From Cryptomeria japonica (taxonomy: Eukaryota; Streptophyta; Pinopsida; Cupressales; Cupressaceae): a stretch of DNA of 64,000 nucleotides. Under the pieces are notes generated by a model. It was not told where the DNA came from. It searched no databases and worked only from the letters and a program-made list of their open reading frames with translations. The stretch lies in assembly GCF_030272615.1 (NCBI RefSeq), contig NC_081414.1, positions 339,244,502-339,308,501 on the forward strand, in the 5' to 3' direction. The first letter of the stretch is position 1. The number at the start of each line of letters is the position of its first letter. Positions 48,128 to 60,599 of this stretch are shown here, one piece after another. The translations under genes were made by a program, and so were the position numbers.

Positions 48128-49332
48128 TGTTGGCAATTTTTGATGTTTATGTTGTGATTGTCATTGATGGACACACTTGCTTCAAGATCAATTTATGTAT
48201 GTATGAGTTATGTTCAACTGGTATTTGTTCCAAATTGGTATTATGTATTATAGTCTTTAGGCTATTGGTTTTTTGCAAAAAGTGTTTACCAGTCTCAAGC
48301 GGTATGAAGACCTCAAGTGGTTCAAGGATCTCAAGCAGACCAAAGAAACTAAAGTAGTAGTTATCATTTTCCCAGTCTTCATTTTTGACAACCGGTAATC
48401 GGTTTAATGTTTGAACCGTTATTACTCTATGATGAGTTACCAAATAGTAATTGGTAAAGTTGTATGAACTAGTAATACTCTGTGATGAGTTACCAACCGG
48501 TATTTTTGTGATAAGTTACTATCCACCAACACTTTGATGGTGATTTTGTGATGTGTTATCAAATGTGTCTAGATGCAATGAACCTAGGAACTTGCAATGT
48601 AATCCTATTGGACCGACATGAAATCAGATTCCTTTTTTAAGGACATCATGTCTAGGGTTTTAGAAGATGTAGCTGTTAGGGTTTTTTGGTGGTTGATGAG
48701 TTTTTGTATGTGCGATCTTAGAAGAGAAGATCAACTCTATGTGCTACAATAGAGTGTGGATTTACTAAAGATTGAAGTAATGCTAAAATGCATTAGCAAT
48801 GAGCTATCATGGATCTAACCAAGTAGACTGTGCTACTTGCTAGATCATTCACTTGTTGATTACTCACATCTTCGACAAGTCTGAAACCCCTAACCGGTTA
48901 GGCCTAGAAAAGCCTTTATAAATCCTCTAACAAGGTGGTTCACATCTATGGATCTGAAATCCTCTCACAAGGTAGTCTTTAATCAGACTTATCTCCTAAC
49001 AAAGATTGAGATTCCTAATATGATCTATTCTGGTGAAGAACATTGTATGACCTTAACCAGTCTGACCTTAACCGGTCTGGTTACTATTTTGTAGATAGTT
49101 ACTTATGAGTTTCATCTCACCATGGATTTTCCCATTTGGGTTTCCACGTCAAAATCTCTTGTGTTATGGTGATTGTGCTTCTATGGGTGAATGTCTTTTT
49201 TGTTGTCTGGTTTGCATTTGTGTTAACTGGTTTGTTAGTAAAACTATTATACCAGTTTACTGTTAAACTATTTAAGTGTTTAAGTTCACTATTCTTTGGT
49301 ATACTAATTCACCCCCCTCTTAGTATTCATTA
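48128..49332 (+). repeat. 3' LTR of element D
   Basis: A 1,205 bp copy of 41,677-42,847, ending TTCATTA (terminal CA decayed to TA), followed by ACCCT and satellite sequence. Confidence 0.92.
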
Positions 49333-50165
49333 ACCCTAAGGGGTCATATGGTTTTCTAACACATGTGTGGCCCCTTAGGATTCCATATGACCCCTCACAA
49401 CACCATATGACCCTTTTTAACATCCTAATATGTACAACCTAACCTATTAGGACACCATATGAACCCTAAGGACACTATATAACATCATAGGGGGTCATAT
49501 GGTGTCATAAGGGGCCATATGGTGTTATAACACATGTGTAGACCTTTAGGACCCCATTTGACCCCTAAAGACACCATATGAACCCTTAGGACACCACATG
49601 ACCCATTAGGACCATATAATGTCCTAATGGGTCATTTAGTGTCCTAAGGGGTCATATGGTGTTCTAATACATGATCCCCCCTTAAGACCCCATATGACAC
49701 CTAATGACACCATATGACCCCTTAGGACACCATATGGCTCCTAACAACACAAAATGACCCCTTAGGACACTATATGACCCCTCAAGACACTATATGACCC
49801 CTTAAGACACTATATGACCTCTTAGGACACCATATGACCCATTTTAACATCCTAGTACATGACATGACCCCTTAGGACACCATATAACCCCTTAGGACAC
49901 CATATGACACCTTAGGACACCATATGACCCTTAAGGACAATATGATGTCCTAAGAGGTCATATGGTGTTCTAACACATATGTGGCCCCTTAGGACCCCAT
50001 ATGACCCCTAACGACACCAGATGACCCCTTAAGACTCTATATGAACCCTAATGACACTATATGACCCCTTAGAACACCATATGACCCCTCAAGACACCAC
50101 ATGACCCCTTCTAACATCCTAGTACATGACATGGCCCCTTAGGACACCATATGACCCCTTAAAAT
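49333..50165. repeat. 20 bp CATATG satellite, block 2
   Basis: Mostly units of the ACACCATATGACCCCTTAGG orientation, with reversed units around GATGTCCTAAGGGGTCATAT and ACACATGTGT spacers (for example 49,362 and 49,976). It suggests a higher-order unit of a few hundred bases. Ends at the solo LTR insertion. Confidence 0.92.
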
Positions 50166-51278
50166 TGTTGGAATCAATGAACACTAAGAGGGGGTGAATC
50201 AGTGTTTTATAATTAGCAACTTTCTTTAACTGATTCTTAAACCACCGAAAGTGAATGATTAAAAGTAAAGTACAGAAACAAAATGCAAATAAGCACAAAA
50301 CCATAACACTAGAATTTTTACGTGGAAACCCGAAAAGGGAAAAACCATAGTGGGACTGGAACCCACAATATTATAATACTATGATCAAGAGTATGATAAT
50401 ATTACAAGAGGGGAATGCACATGCATTCAAGCACACTACTCAATTACAAAAGAAGGATACAACTCGGAGGAGGGCTCACTACCTTACAAGTGATTACAAA
50501 TGATAACAATAATTTTTAAACTAGAGAATAGCATCTACATATGCCAAATTGCAGTTTAGGTTAAGTGCAAAAGGTCTTCTTCCTCTGTTATGTCTCTTTG
50601 ATCTGTTATGTTGCTCATGCATATATCGGAGCATAAAAAATTGCAATCACACACACAAAAATGTGTACACAATCTCTCATACAATCTTTGCACACTCACA
50701 TCTCATCACGTCACATACCAAAATGCTCAAATGAATCGGTCTTATATATCTGCACCAACAAATTAAATCAATTTTCATGTCAACTCAAAACAAACCGCAT
50801 AACGCACAACATGAAACATGTAGCCATAGGTCAGATCAATCCGATTACCAATCCATATGCAAACCTAAACAAATTGATAATAAGATTCACACACATCAAA
50901 TTGACCACCTCGAACTTGAAATAAATCACCGAAGTCATCCCTAATATTTTACATAGCACGTTACACCAAAATAATTCCATTCTTTTTGAATTACCAGATA
51001 TCAGATCTTCTATCTTGCATGAGAATCAATACCGGAGGCTAGGATTGTGAATCAAGCTATTTTGAAGATCTAACTATCTAACCCTTTCACGACAACCAAA
51101 ACTATACAACCAGAATGGAGATCTACTCAATGTACCCATACTCCATATTCCACCTTCCAAACTTAAGCATAAATTAATATCAAACTTCCAGTAGAACAAA
51201 TCTACATATACCGGATATGATATCTGATCTGTTTTCATCAAGAACTATTCTGTATGAGTAGAGTGTCTCTTGCCAACA
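50166..51278 (-). mobile_element. Solo LTR related to element C
   Basis: A 1,113 bp LTR in minus orientation with TG...CA ends. In coding sense it starts TGTTGGCAAGAGACAC and ends CATTGATTCCAACA. The end resembles the C LTR end (TTGGATTCCAACA). Flanks AAAAT and AAAAC are a 5 bp duplication with one transition. No internal sequence remains. Confidence 0.88.
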
Positions 51279-52039
51279 AAAACACCATATCAACCCTTAG
51301 GACAATATTATGTCCTAAGGGGTCATATAGTGTTCTAACACATGTGTGGCCCCTTAAGACACCATATGACAACTTAGGACACTATATGACCCCTCAGGAT
51401 ACCATATGACCCCTTAGGACACTATATAGCCCCTTAGGACACCATATGACCCCTTTTAATATCTTAGTGCACGACATGACCCCTTAGGATACCATATGAC
51501 CTCTTAGGATAATATGATGTCCTAAGGGGTCATACGGTGTCCTAACACATGTGTGGCCTCTTTGGACCCCATATGACCCCTAATGACACCATATGACCTC
51601 TTAGGACACTATATGATCCCTAACGACACCATATGACCCCTTAGGACACTATATGACCCCTCACAAAACCATAACGCCCATTAGGACACCATATGACCCC
51701 TAATGACACTATATGACCCCTAACGACACCATATCACCTCTTTTAACATCCTAGTACACAACATAGCTCCTTAGCATAACATATGACCCCTTAGGATACC
51801 ATATGACATCCTAAGGTGTCATATGGTGTCCTAAGGAGTCATATGGTTTTTTAACACACGTGTGGCCTCTTAGGACCCCATATGACCCCTAGTACCACCA
51901 TATGACCCCTTGGGACCAAATGATGTCCTAATGGGTCGTATCATGTCCTAAGAGGTCATATGGTGTCCTAAGGGGTCACATGGTGTTCTAACACATGTGG
52001 CCCCTTAGGAACCCATATGAACCCTAACAACACAATATG
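51279..52039. repeat. 20 bp CATATG satellite, block 3
   Basis: Continues the array between the solo LTR and element E, with both orientations and ACACATGTGT or CACACGTGTG spacers (51,338, 51,546, 51,854). It ends in ATATG, the left duplication of E. Confidence 0.92.
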
Positions 52040-53080
52040 TGTTAGGTCTCAGAGACAACTGAGAGGGGGGGTAAATTAGTTGTCCAATAAATTCAACCAA
52101 AATTAACTTAACCAAAACTTAATGCTTAATACCGGTAAACCAAACTCTATGTCGATAGATAATTTTATCAGTTAATTGCAATACCAGTAAAGATTAATGT
52201 GTGAAATAGAAAGACAATAACATCCACTGCACATAACACAAATATTTGTATGTGGAAACCTTGTAAGGGGAAAAACCACGGTGGGAAGCCTTACCCATAA
52301 TCAAATGATACTACTATAGATAGTATGTGTGTACAATATGGAATTTGCACATGCAGAAAGGCCAGTTGCCTAGAGCTCACTGCTTTATCACAAAATGAGA
52401 GTCACACTGACTACAATTGGATGGTTAAATCCAATGATAATGTACTGCATAAAATAGCATCTTCATATGTTGGATTCAGTACTGGTTTAGTTCTGATTGC
52501 CTTCACAAAAACCTTCCTTCAACCTTTAAATGATGTCTGCGTGTATAGGTCTTTTTATTTTCACATATACCTTATTACAATTCCTTTTTCCAATTGCATA
52601 TAAATCTCACAAATGAGATCTTACATTTATACCATAACTTAAGACCACTTGAATAGGTCGGCTCACTAAAATATATTACAATAAAGTCAATACAAATAAA
52701 TCAATATCCGATGCATGATGTCAGCTCAAATGCATTTACAATAATAAAAAATTATCTCCATAATGTGTTGTGCTGATCTGGAATAGATATGTCTGCCAGT
52801 GCATATCTTGGACCTATTTGCCGGTAACAACAAATATGCAAACCTGAATAAAAAATAACCAAATCACCAAAATCAAGTGATCAAATAATGTCTTTAACAT
52901 AACCAAGCAGTCTCCAAGTCATTCCAAGCGTCGGTGAACCAAATACCGGTGACTGTGCATAAGTCTCTGACTTGCCGGTGAACATAACCAAAGATCTCCA
53001 AGTGCTAATAAGTGTTGACAAGTGATGATAGGTGTTGACATCAATCACAAAACCATATCAACATATCCAAAATACCAACA
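52040..53080 (-). repeat. 3' LTR of element E
   Basis: A 1,041 bp LTR with TG...CA ends beside the polypurine tract. It differs from the 5' LTR by many transitions and a few indels. Confidence 0.94.
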
Positions 53081-53081
53081 A

Positions 53082-53092
53082 TCTCCCCCTTT
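53082..53092 (-). other. Polypurine tract of element E
   Basis: Minus strand AAAGGGGGAGA, one base from the 3' LTR. The surrounding 35 bp equals the corresponding part of pol-less element D. Confidence 0.92.
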
Positions 53093-53445
53093 GGCATTGA
53101 TGGCAACACAAGATGGAAAAACCATCAAAGTGCCAAAACAGAAATGCCAAAAACCAAAAACAAACAATCTCCCAAAGAGATCGTTAACCAGAAATGAAAA
53201 TATAGATAAAGAGAGTAATCAATCTCTCCAAAAATATCTCCCCAAAGTAACAATCTCTCCCCCAATGGATAATGTGTTTTTCCATATCAATCTCTCCCCC
53301 TTTGACATCAAGTGCCAAAGCATTACAAAAACCAGTTTCATATACAAAATACAAACTACTCCCCCTGAGAAGTAGCTCTCCTCATCAAAGCCGGAATAAA
53401 AGATTTCTCTGTTAATTCTATCGGTTGATTACAAACATCAACTTT

Positions 53446-54234
53446 CTAAGTCTCTACTGGTGGGGGTAGGACTCGAAGTTGCTCTCTGAGATATTCAAAA
53501 GTCTCCTTAGGCAAAGGCTTTGTAAAAATATCCACAATTTGCTCTTTAGTATTCACATAAACCAATTTCACTTCTTTTGCTTCATTATTCTCTTTTAGAA
53601 AATTGAATTTGATAGAAACATGTTTAGTCTTAGAGTGAAATATTGGGTTCTTTGATATATCAATTGCTATCATATTATCATAGTAAATAGTTATAGGTTC
53701 CTTGCATTTTACCTTTATGTTCTTCAACATTTGTTTGATCCATAATACCTGTGTACAGTTAGTTGCTACTGCAACATATTCTAATTCTGCTGTTGACAGA
53801 CTTGTACAACTCTGTTTCTTGCTCAACCATGAAATTAGTCTGCTACCAAGAAAAAATGCTCCGCCAGTGGTGCTTTTTTTGTCATCTATATCTCCTACCC
53901 AATTAGCATGTGTGTATGTACATAAATCAAAATTTTCATCTCTAGGATACCATAAACCAAGATTTGTAGTGCCTTGTAGGTATCAGAAAATCCTTTTCAC
54001 TACTAATTCATGATTTTCTTTAGGATTACTCTAAAATATTGAAACAATACATATTGCATTCATAATATCAGGTCTTGTTTGTGTCAAATATAGTAAACCT
54101 CCTATCATAGACTTGTATCTAGTCAGACTGATAGGTGTTGATTCATCCTTCAAAGATAATTTATTAGTTGTAGTCATAGGTGTGCTTATCGGTTTATAGT
54201 TTTCCATGCCAAATTTCTTTAGTAATTCCTTCAA
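53446..54234 (-). pseudogene. Element E RT C-terminus and RNase H, broken
   Basis: The segment 54,031-54,234 holds the RT end (K-F-G-M-E-N-Y, SYLTQTRPDI-like). The segment 53,446-53,826 holds RNase H: S-T-A-E-L-E-Y, Y-D-N in place of the usual C-D-N, H-V-S-I-K-F and V-D-I-F-T-K-P-L-P-K. It ends with a stop at 53,446. Between them are stops near 54,030 and 53,985 and one frame disruption. Confidence 0.88.
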
Positions 54235-54333
54235 GTACTTAGATTGACATAGGAATATACCTTTATCAGTCTATGAAATCTGCAATCCTAAAAATAATTT
54301 TATCTCTCCAATCATAGACATTTGAAATTCTTG

Positions 54334-55032
54334 CTACATTTTGTTAGAAAAGTCTTTACATAATCCATCTTTTCCTCCAAAGATTATATCATCAACAAAA
54401 ACTTCAATAACCAAGATGTCATCATTAGTCACTTTGTAGTATAGATTGTTGTTAGCATTACCTTTAGTGTATCCAAGCTTCAAAATATATTTGTCAAATC
54501 TAGCATACCAAGCTCTAGGATCTTGTTTTAATCCATATAAAGCTTTCCTTAACCTGCAAACCATGTCTTTGTTATTTGTCAAAGAAAATCCATCAAGTTG
54601 TTCAATAGAAACTTCTTCTTCAAGATCTCTATTCAGAAATGCACATTTAACATCCATTTGATATACTTTGTAGTTCTTGTGTGCTGCAAAAGCCAATAAA
54701 AGTTTGACTGCCTCAATTCTAACTACCAGTGCAAAGGTTTCATTGTAATCAATTCCTTTTTTCTGTGAATATCCCTTACACACTAATCTTGATTTGTTTA
54801 TGATTACCTTACCATCTTCATTAAGTTTATTTCTAAAAACCCATTTAGTTCCAATTACATTTTTGTCTTTAGGTCGGGGAACTAATGACCAAGTGTTATT
54901 CCTTTCAATTTGTTCCAATTCATCTTCCATAGCTTTAATCCAATATTTATCTTCACATGCCTCATTAATTGATGTAGGTTTGATTTGAGAAATAAGACAT
55001 ACCTCTTCATTTAAAAATCTTCCTCTAGTCAT
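54334..55032 (-). pseudogene. Element E reverse transcriptase core
   Basis: An open stretch of 232 codons with the copia RVT_2 pattern: [30 protein letters not shown] and the catalytic F-V-D-D. It stops at 54,334 (codon between M and Q). Both catalytic aspartates remain. It continues at its N-terminal side towards integrase with a stop near 55,160. Confidence 0.93.
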
Positions 55033-55158
55033 AACTCCTTGAAATTTGTTTCTAATTATCTGATCTTCAGAATGCTTCTGTCTTACATACTGCGGTGTTT
55101 TTACTTGTTGTTGTTCTTCAGTAACTGTTGATGATGCCGGTGTAACTGGATCACCAAT

Positions 55159-56152
55159 CTATACTGGTGTATTCACAATAGGTTCATTTGTGATTATCTC
55201 TATTGCTGGTTCAGAGTCTGTGTACCTTGAATTTCCTCTAAACTGTTCATCAATCTTCACATTTGCACTCTCAACAATTTTTTGCAATCTCTTGTTAAAA
55301 AATCTATATGCCTTGCTCTTAGATGAATAACCAAGAAATATTCCTTCATCATTTCTAGGATAAAAATTTTCCAATATACTCATCTCTTTTGATATAACAT
55401 TTGCTTCTAAATATTCTGAAACATTTAAGAGTAGGAGTATTACCAAACCATAGTTCCTGAGGGGTCTTATCGATTTCACCTCTGATGTGAACTTTGTTGA
55501 ATTTATAAACTATTGTATTGACCACTTCTCTCTAGTATATATGAGGTAGATTTGCTTCTGATATCGTACTTTTGGCTGCATCCAAGATAGTTCTATTTTT
55601 ACTTTCCACAACTCCATTCTGCTGGGGTGTCCGGGGTGTTGATAACCGTCTTCTGATCCCATTGACTTCATAGAATGTATTAAATTCCCTAGATGTGAAT
55701 TCACCTCCTTGATCTGATCTCAAACATTTGATTTTCTTGCGGGTTTCATTTTCTACCATCACCTTGAATAGTTTGAATTTCCCAAATGCTTCAGATTTTT
55801 CCCTGAGAAAAGTAACCCAACATATTCTAGAATAGTCATCAATGATTAACATAAAATACCTATCTCCTTGTATACTTATAGTTCTTGCTGGACCACATAA
55901 ATCGGTATGAATTAAATCAAGAACATTGTTAGACTTTTCTAGAATACTCTTGAAAGTTTCTCTAACTTGTTTTCCAAATTGACATTCCTTACATACCAGA
56001 TTGTGAGGTTTAACAATCTTAGGTAAATCTCTTACTGCCTTAGTTGTACTAATTTTCACAATGCAATCAAAATTTACATGACAAAGTCTCTTATGCCATA
56101 ACCAACTTTCATCAATATGTGCAATCAAACATGCTTTCTCATTGTTGTTCAA
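55159..56152 (-). pseudogene. Element E integrase, catalytic triad retained
   Basis: The segment 55,532-56,152 has the HHCC region (W-H-K-R-L-C-H ... C-K-E-C), then the catalytic Asp in HTDLCGP, the second in S-D-Q-G-G-E-F and the Glu in N-G-V-V-E-S, so D,D,E is complete. A Trp codon has become TAG at 55,532. The C-terminal part (55,159-55,479) is in another frame and carries YRFFNKRLQKIVES. Confidence 0.9.
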
Positions 56153-56173
56153 GTGAAAGATATTACCTCTAGT

Positions 56174-56490
56174 CTAATTACCAGTTGCAATTTCCAAACC
56201 AGTTTTGTTTAAGATTTTGCATTTACCATTCTTGAATTGTAACTGAAATCCTTTCTCAACTAATTGACCAACACTCAAAAGATTATACTTCAAACCTTCA
56301 ACATAGTAAACGTTATCAGTATTGTGCCTACCATCAAAAGATAGAGTGCCTTTTCCTTTGATTAAACAAGCTTTATCATCTCCAAATCTTACTAGACCTC
56401 CATTGTATTCCTGAAAGGTTAAGAATTTACTCTTATCACCAGCCATGTGATGTGAACATCCTGAATCAATAATCCATTCATCTTATCTTC
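56174..56490 (-). pseudogene. Element E protease and pre-integrase segment
   Basis: The protease motif W-I-I-D-S-G-C-S-H-H is intact at about 56,450-56,475 (D-S-G at 56,459-56,467). A one-base loss near 56,480 separates it from gag. A TAG near 56,174 separates it from integrase in the same frame. Confidence 0.88.
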
Positions 56491-57599
56491 AACTTTAGCT
56501 ACCAGGGCCTGCTCTACTGGTTGAATAGTAGGTTCTGGTTGATCTTCTTCTATAGCAACAAAATCCCATCCATTGTCTATCAGATCTTCATCAGAATCAT
56601 CAGTAACTCCTTCATTAGCATAATAACAAGATTTGTCTCTATTCTTCTTAAACTTGTATTTCTGATAGTCAAGGTTAGGCTTATATGTTCTTTTAGCTTC
56701 TTCTCTTAATCTTGCATGTCTATTAGGACATCTAGAAGCCATGTGACCAATCTTATTACAGTTAAAACATTTAAAGGGTGCTTTACCTTCATACTTACTT
56801 CCAATTAGACCTTTAGGCATTTTCCTTGCAAATAGTGCTTCAAGTTCTTCAAGTTCTTCATTTTCTCTCCTTCTTTCTTCAAGTTCTCTTGCATAGAAGG
56901 CTTTCCAATAAGATTTATCAAACAATGATGATGATGATGCAGATGATGATGATGCCTTGAAAGCTAGATCTATCTTAATAGTAGTAATACGACCAAATTC
57001 CTCAAGCTCAAAAGATGAAAGTTTTCCAACCAAAGTGTCTCTAGATACTGATGCATTAGGCATTGTTCTCAATTCATTTATAGAAGTAACTTTCATTTTA
57101 TATGCCGGTGGAAAATCTCTTAAAACTTTAGAAACAATCTCATCTTCACTTAAGGTTCCTCCATAACATTGTATACCCAAAACAATTTCATTTACTCTTT
57201 CCATAAAAGCAAAAATTCTTTCTTCTTCTTCCATTTTCAGCTTTCATACCTGACTCAGAAGCATTCAAGTTTTGCAATTTTGACTATGGAATCTCCTTCA
57301 TTCAATGTTTCCCATTTGTCCCAAATAGCTTTAGCAATAGATCTATCTAACAATCTCATGACTTGCTGATCTGATAATGCACTCAAAAGTGCTTCTCTTG
57401 CTTTGCAATCATTTTCCTCATCTTTAGCCAAGTTAGGTGGAATAGGTTGACCTTGAGTAGGAGCAGTATAGCCATTCTTTGTAACATCCCATATGTCCTT
57501 TCTAATGTAATTCAAATGTTTCTCCATCCTGATCTTCCATATGCCATAGTTAGTTCCATCAAGTTTCAGACTGTCCTTCCTGAAATAGTTAGAAGACAT
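56480..57599 (-). pseudogene. Element E gag, one frameshift
   Basis: Starts at ATG 57,599 (M-S-S-N-Y-F), with L-D-G-T-N-Y-G-I-W near residue 15 (UBN2-type copia gag). A base loss near 57,240 shifts the frame; the rest runs 57,234-56,480. A complete CCHC zinc knuckle, CFNCNKIGHMASRC, lies at 56,728-56,769. Similar to element B gag. Confidence 0.92.
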
Positions 57600-57641
57600 T
57601 GTATCTCCTCAAGCTGTTAAACTTCTGCAGAAAGAGGACTA

Positions 57642-57654
57642 GGATCTAATACCA
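57642..57654 (-). other. Primer binding site of element E
   Basis: Minus strand TGGTATTAGATCC, the tRNA-Met site with two transitions, two bases from the LTR end. Confidence 0.88.
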
Positions 57655-57656
57655 AT

Positions 57657-58728
57657 TGTTAGGTCCTAGAGACAAATGAGAGGTGGGAGGGGGGGGTGAA
57701 TCATTTGTCCAATAAATTCAACAAAAACTAACTTAACCAAAACTTAATGCTTAATATTGGTAAACCAAACTTTATGTCGGTAGACAGTTTTATTAGTTAA
57801 TTGTAGTACTAGTAAAGATTAATGCATGAAATAGAAAGACAATAACATCCCCTACACATAACACAAATATTTGCACATGGAAACCCTGTAAGGGGAAAAA
57901 CCATGGTGGGAAGCCTTACCCATAATCAAATGATACTACTGTAGATAGTATGTGTGTACAATATGGATTCTACACATGCAAAAAGGCCAGTTGCCTAGAG
58001 CTCACTGCTCAATCACAAAATGAGAGTCACACTGACTACAATTGGATGGTTAAATCCAATGATAATGTAATGCATAAAATAACATCTTCATATGCTAGAT
58101 TCAGTACCAGTTTAGTTCTGATTGCATTCACAAAAATATTCCTTCAACCTTCAAATGATGTCTGAGTGTATAGCTCTGCTTATTTTCGCATATACCTTAT
58201 TACAATTCCTTTTTTCCAATTGCATATCAACCTCACAAATGAGATCTTACATTTATACCATAACCTAAGACCAATTGAATAGGTCGGCTCACTAAAAGAT
58301 ATTACAATAAAATCAATTACAAATAAATAAATATTCGACACATGATGTCAGCTCAAATATATTTACAATAATAAAAAATCATCTCCATAACGTGTCGTGT
58401 TGATTTGGAATAGATATTTCTATTGGTGCATGTCTTGGACCTATTTGATGGTAACAACAAATATGAAAAATTAAATAAACAAATAACCAAATCACCAAAA
58501 CCAAGTGATTTAATAATGTCTTTGACATAACCAAGTAGTCTCCAAGTCATTCCAAGTGCCAGTGAACAATAGAATTTGTCAGTGAACCAAATACCGGTGA
58601 TTGTGCATAAGTCTTTGACTTACCGGTGAACATAACCAAAGATCTCCAAGTGCTGATAAGTGTTGACAAGTGATGATAGGTGTTGACATCAATCACAAAA
58701 CCATATCAACATATCCAAAATACCAACA
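57657..58728 (-). repeat. 5' LTR of element E
   Basis: A 1,072 bp LTR with TG...CA ends. A TATA-like GGTATAAATG lies at about 58,250-58,260 on the minus strand, also present in the 3' LTR near 52,625 and in the solo LTR at 14,099. Confidence 0.94.
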
Positions 58729-60356
58729 ATATGACCCCTTAGGACACCATATGACCCCTTAGGACAATATGATGTCCTAAGGGATCATATGGTGTCCAAA
58801 GGGGTCATATGGTGTTCTAACACATGTGTGGCCCCTTAGGACCCCATATGATCCCTAATGAAACCATATGACCCCTTAGGACACCATATGATCCCTTACG
58901 ACAAAAAATGACCCCTTAGGACACTATATGGTCCCTTGGGATACCATATGACCCATTAGGACACCATATGGCCCCTAACAACATCATATCACCCCTTTTA
59001 CATCCTAGTAAATGATATGACCCCTTGGGATAGCATATGACACCTTAGGACACCATATGATGTTCTAAGGGATTATATCATGTTCTAAGGGGTCATATGG
59101 TGTTGTAACACATGTGGACCCCTTAGGACCCCATATGACCCCTAATGAGACCATATGAGCTCTTAGGACACCATATGAGTCCTTAGGACCATATGATGTT
59201 CTAATAAGTCATATGGTGTCCTAAGAGGTCATATGGTGTCCTAAGGAGTCATATGGTGTTCCAACACATGTGTGGCCCCCTTAGGAACCCATAGGACCCC
59301 TAACAACACAATATGACCCCTTAGGATATTGTATGACCCATTAGGACACCATATGATGTTATAATGTGTGATATGGTGTCTTTAGGGGTCTTATAGTGTC
59401 TTAAGGGGTAATATGACTTCATTATAGGTCATATTGTGTCTTGAGGGATCATATGGTGTCGTTAGGGGTCATATGGGGTCCTAAGGGGCCACACATGTTA
59501 GAACACCATATGACCCCTTAGGACATCATATTATCCTGAGGGGTCATGTGGTGTCCTAAGGGGTCATATGGTGTCCTAAGGGGTCATATCATGTTGTTAG
59601 GGGTCATATGTGGTTCTAAGAGACAACACATGTGTTTGAGCACCATATGACCCGTTAGGACACCATATGATCCATTAGGACATCATATTTTCCTAAGTAG
59701 TCATATGGTGTCGTTAAGGGGTCATATGGTGTTATGGTGTTGTTAATGGAAATATGGGGTCACAAGGGGCCACACATGTGTTAGAACATCATATGACCCC
59801 TTAGGACACCATATGACCCATTAGAACATCATATTGTGTCCTAAGGGATCATATAGTGTCGTTAGGGGTCTGATGGGATCCTAAGGGGCCACACATGTGT
59901 TAGAACACCATATGACCCTTTAGGACATCATATTGTCCTAAGGGGTCATATGGTGTCCTATGGGGTCATGTTGTGTACTAGGACATTAAAAGGGGCCATA
60001 TGGTGTTCTAAGGGTTCATATGGTGTCCTATGGGGTTATATGGTGTTGTTAGGGGTCATATGAGTTTCTAAGGGGCCACACATGTGTTAGAACACCATAT
60101 GATCCCTTAGGGCACCAGGAGAGAGAGAGAGAGTATTAAAAAGCCTAAAAGGCGACAAAGAGAGAGTGGTCCTAAGAGGACTTAAGGGGAAGGATACTAT
60201 ATGACCCCTTAGGAAACTACATGATCCCTTAGGAAAATATGATGTCCTAAGGGGTCATATAGTGTTCTAACACATGTATGGCCTTTTAGGAACCCCGTAT
60301 GGCCCCTAACAACACCATATGACCCCTTAGGACCCCATACAACCCATTATGACACC

Positions 60357-60358
<2 letters not shown>
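58729..60358. repeat. 20 bp CATATG satellite, block 4
   Basis: Up to about 59,340 most units have the GACACCATATGACCCCTTAG orientation; after that most are reversed (GTCCTAAGGGGTCATATGGT), with spacers reading GGCCACACATGTGTTAG. An interruption with GAGAGA and AGCCTAAAAGGCGACAAAG lies at 60,118-60,185. Confidence 0.92.

Positions 60359-60419
<61 letters not shown>
60359..60419. repeat. (GA)n microsatellite
   Basis: About 60 bases of GA, mirror of the (CT)52 tract on the left. Purine-rich sequence continues to about 60,640 and is complementary to the inner left arm. Confidence 0.97.
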
Positions 60420-60423
<4 letters not shown>

Positions 60424-60599
60424 GTAGAAAAGTAGAGGGAGAGGGGATGTATGTAGGGAGATAGAGTGAAGATAGAGAGAGATTTGGGGAGGGGGATATA
60501 GAGGTGAGATAGAGAGGAGATAATGTGTGTCACATATTTAGAAAACAAAGGGGAAATATAAAAAAGGGTGAGGGAAATAGGTTTAAATCTTCGAGGAGA

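Larger units (their letters stand above)
41677..49332 (+). mobile_element. Element D: pol-less LTR retrotransposon with gag and long second ORF
   Basis: Order: 5' LTR (41,677-42,847), primer site, gag (42,886-44,253), second ORF (44,618-47,872), polypurine tract and 3' LTR (48,128-49,332). Flanks are GCCCT and ACCCT (5 bp, one transition), and joining them restores a satellite unit. There is no protease, integrase, RT or RNase H. The layout matches element C, although LTRs and proteins have diverged strongly. Terminal signals match the copia elements here, so trans-mobilisation is likely (inference). Confidence 0.88.
52040..58728 (-). mobile_element. Element E: full-length Ty1/copia retrotransposon, B-related
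   Basis: Minus strand order: 5' LTR (57,657-58,728), primer site, gag, protease, integrase, RT, RNase H, polypurine tract and 3' LTR (52,040-53,080). Perfect ATATG duplications flank it (52,035-52,039 and 58,729-58,733) inside satellite DNA. Gag and LTRs resemble element B. Stops and frameshifts break the coding sequence, but this is the best preserved pol in the window. Confidence 0.95.

Noticed and set aside
41456-60358. CRISPR-like array because of regularly spaced short repeats
   Set aside because: Units are contiguous 20-mers without unique spacers, occur in both orientations, and the context is eukaryotic.
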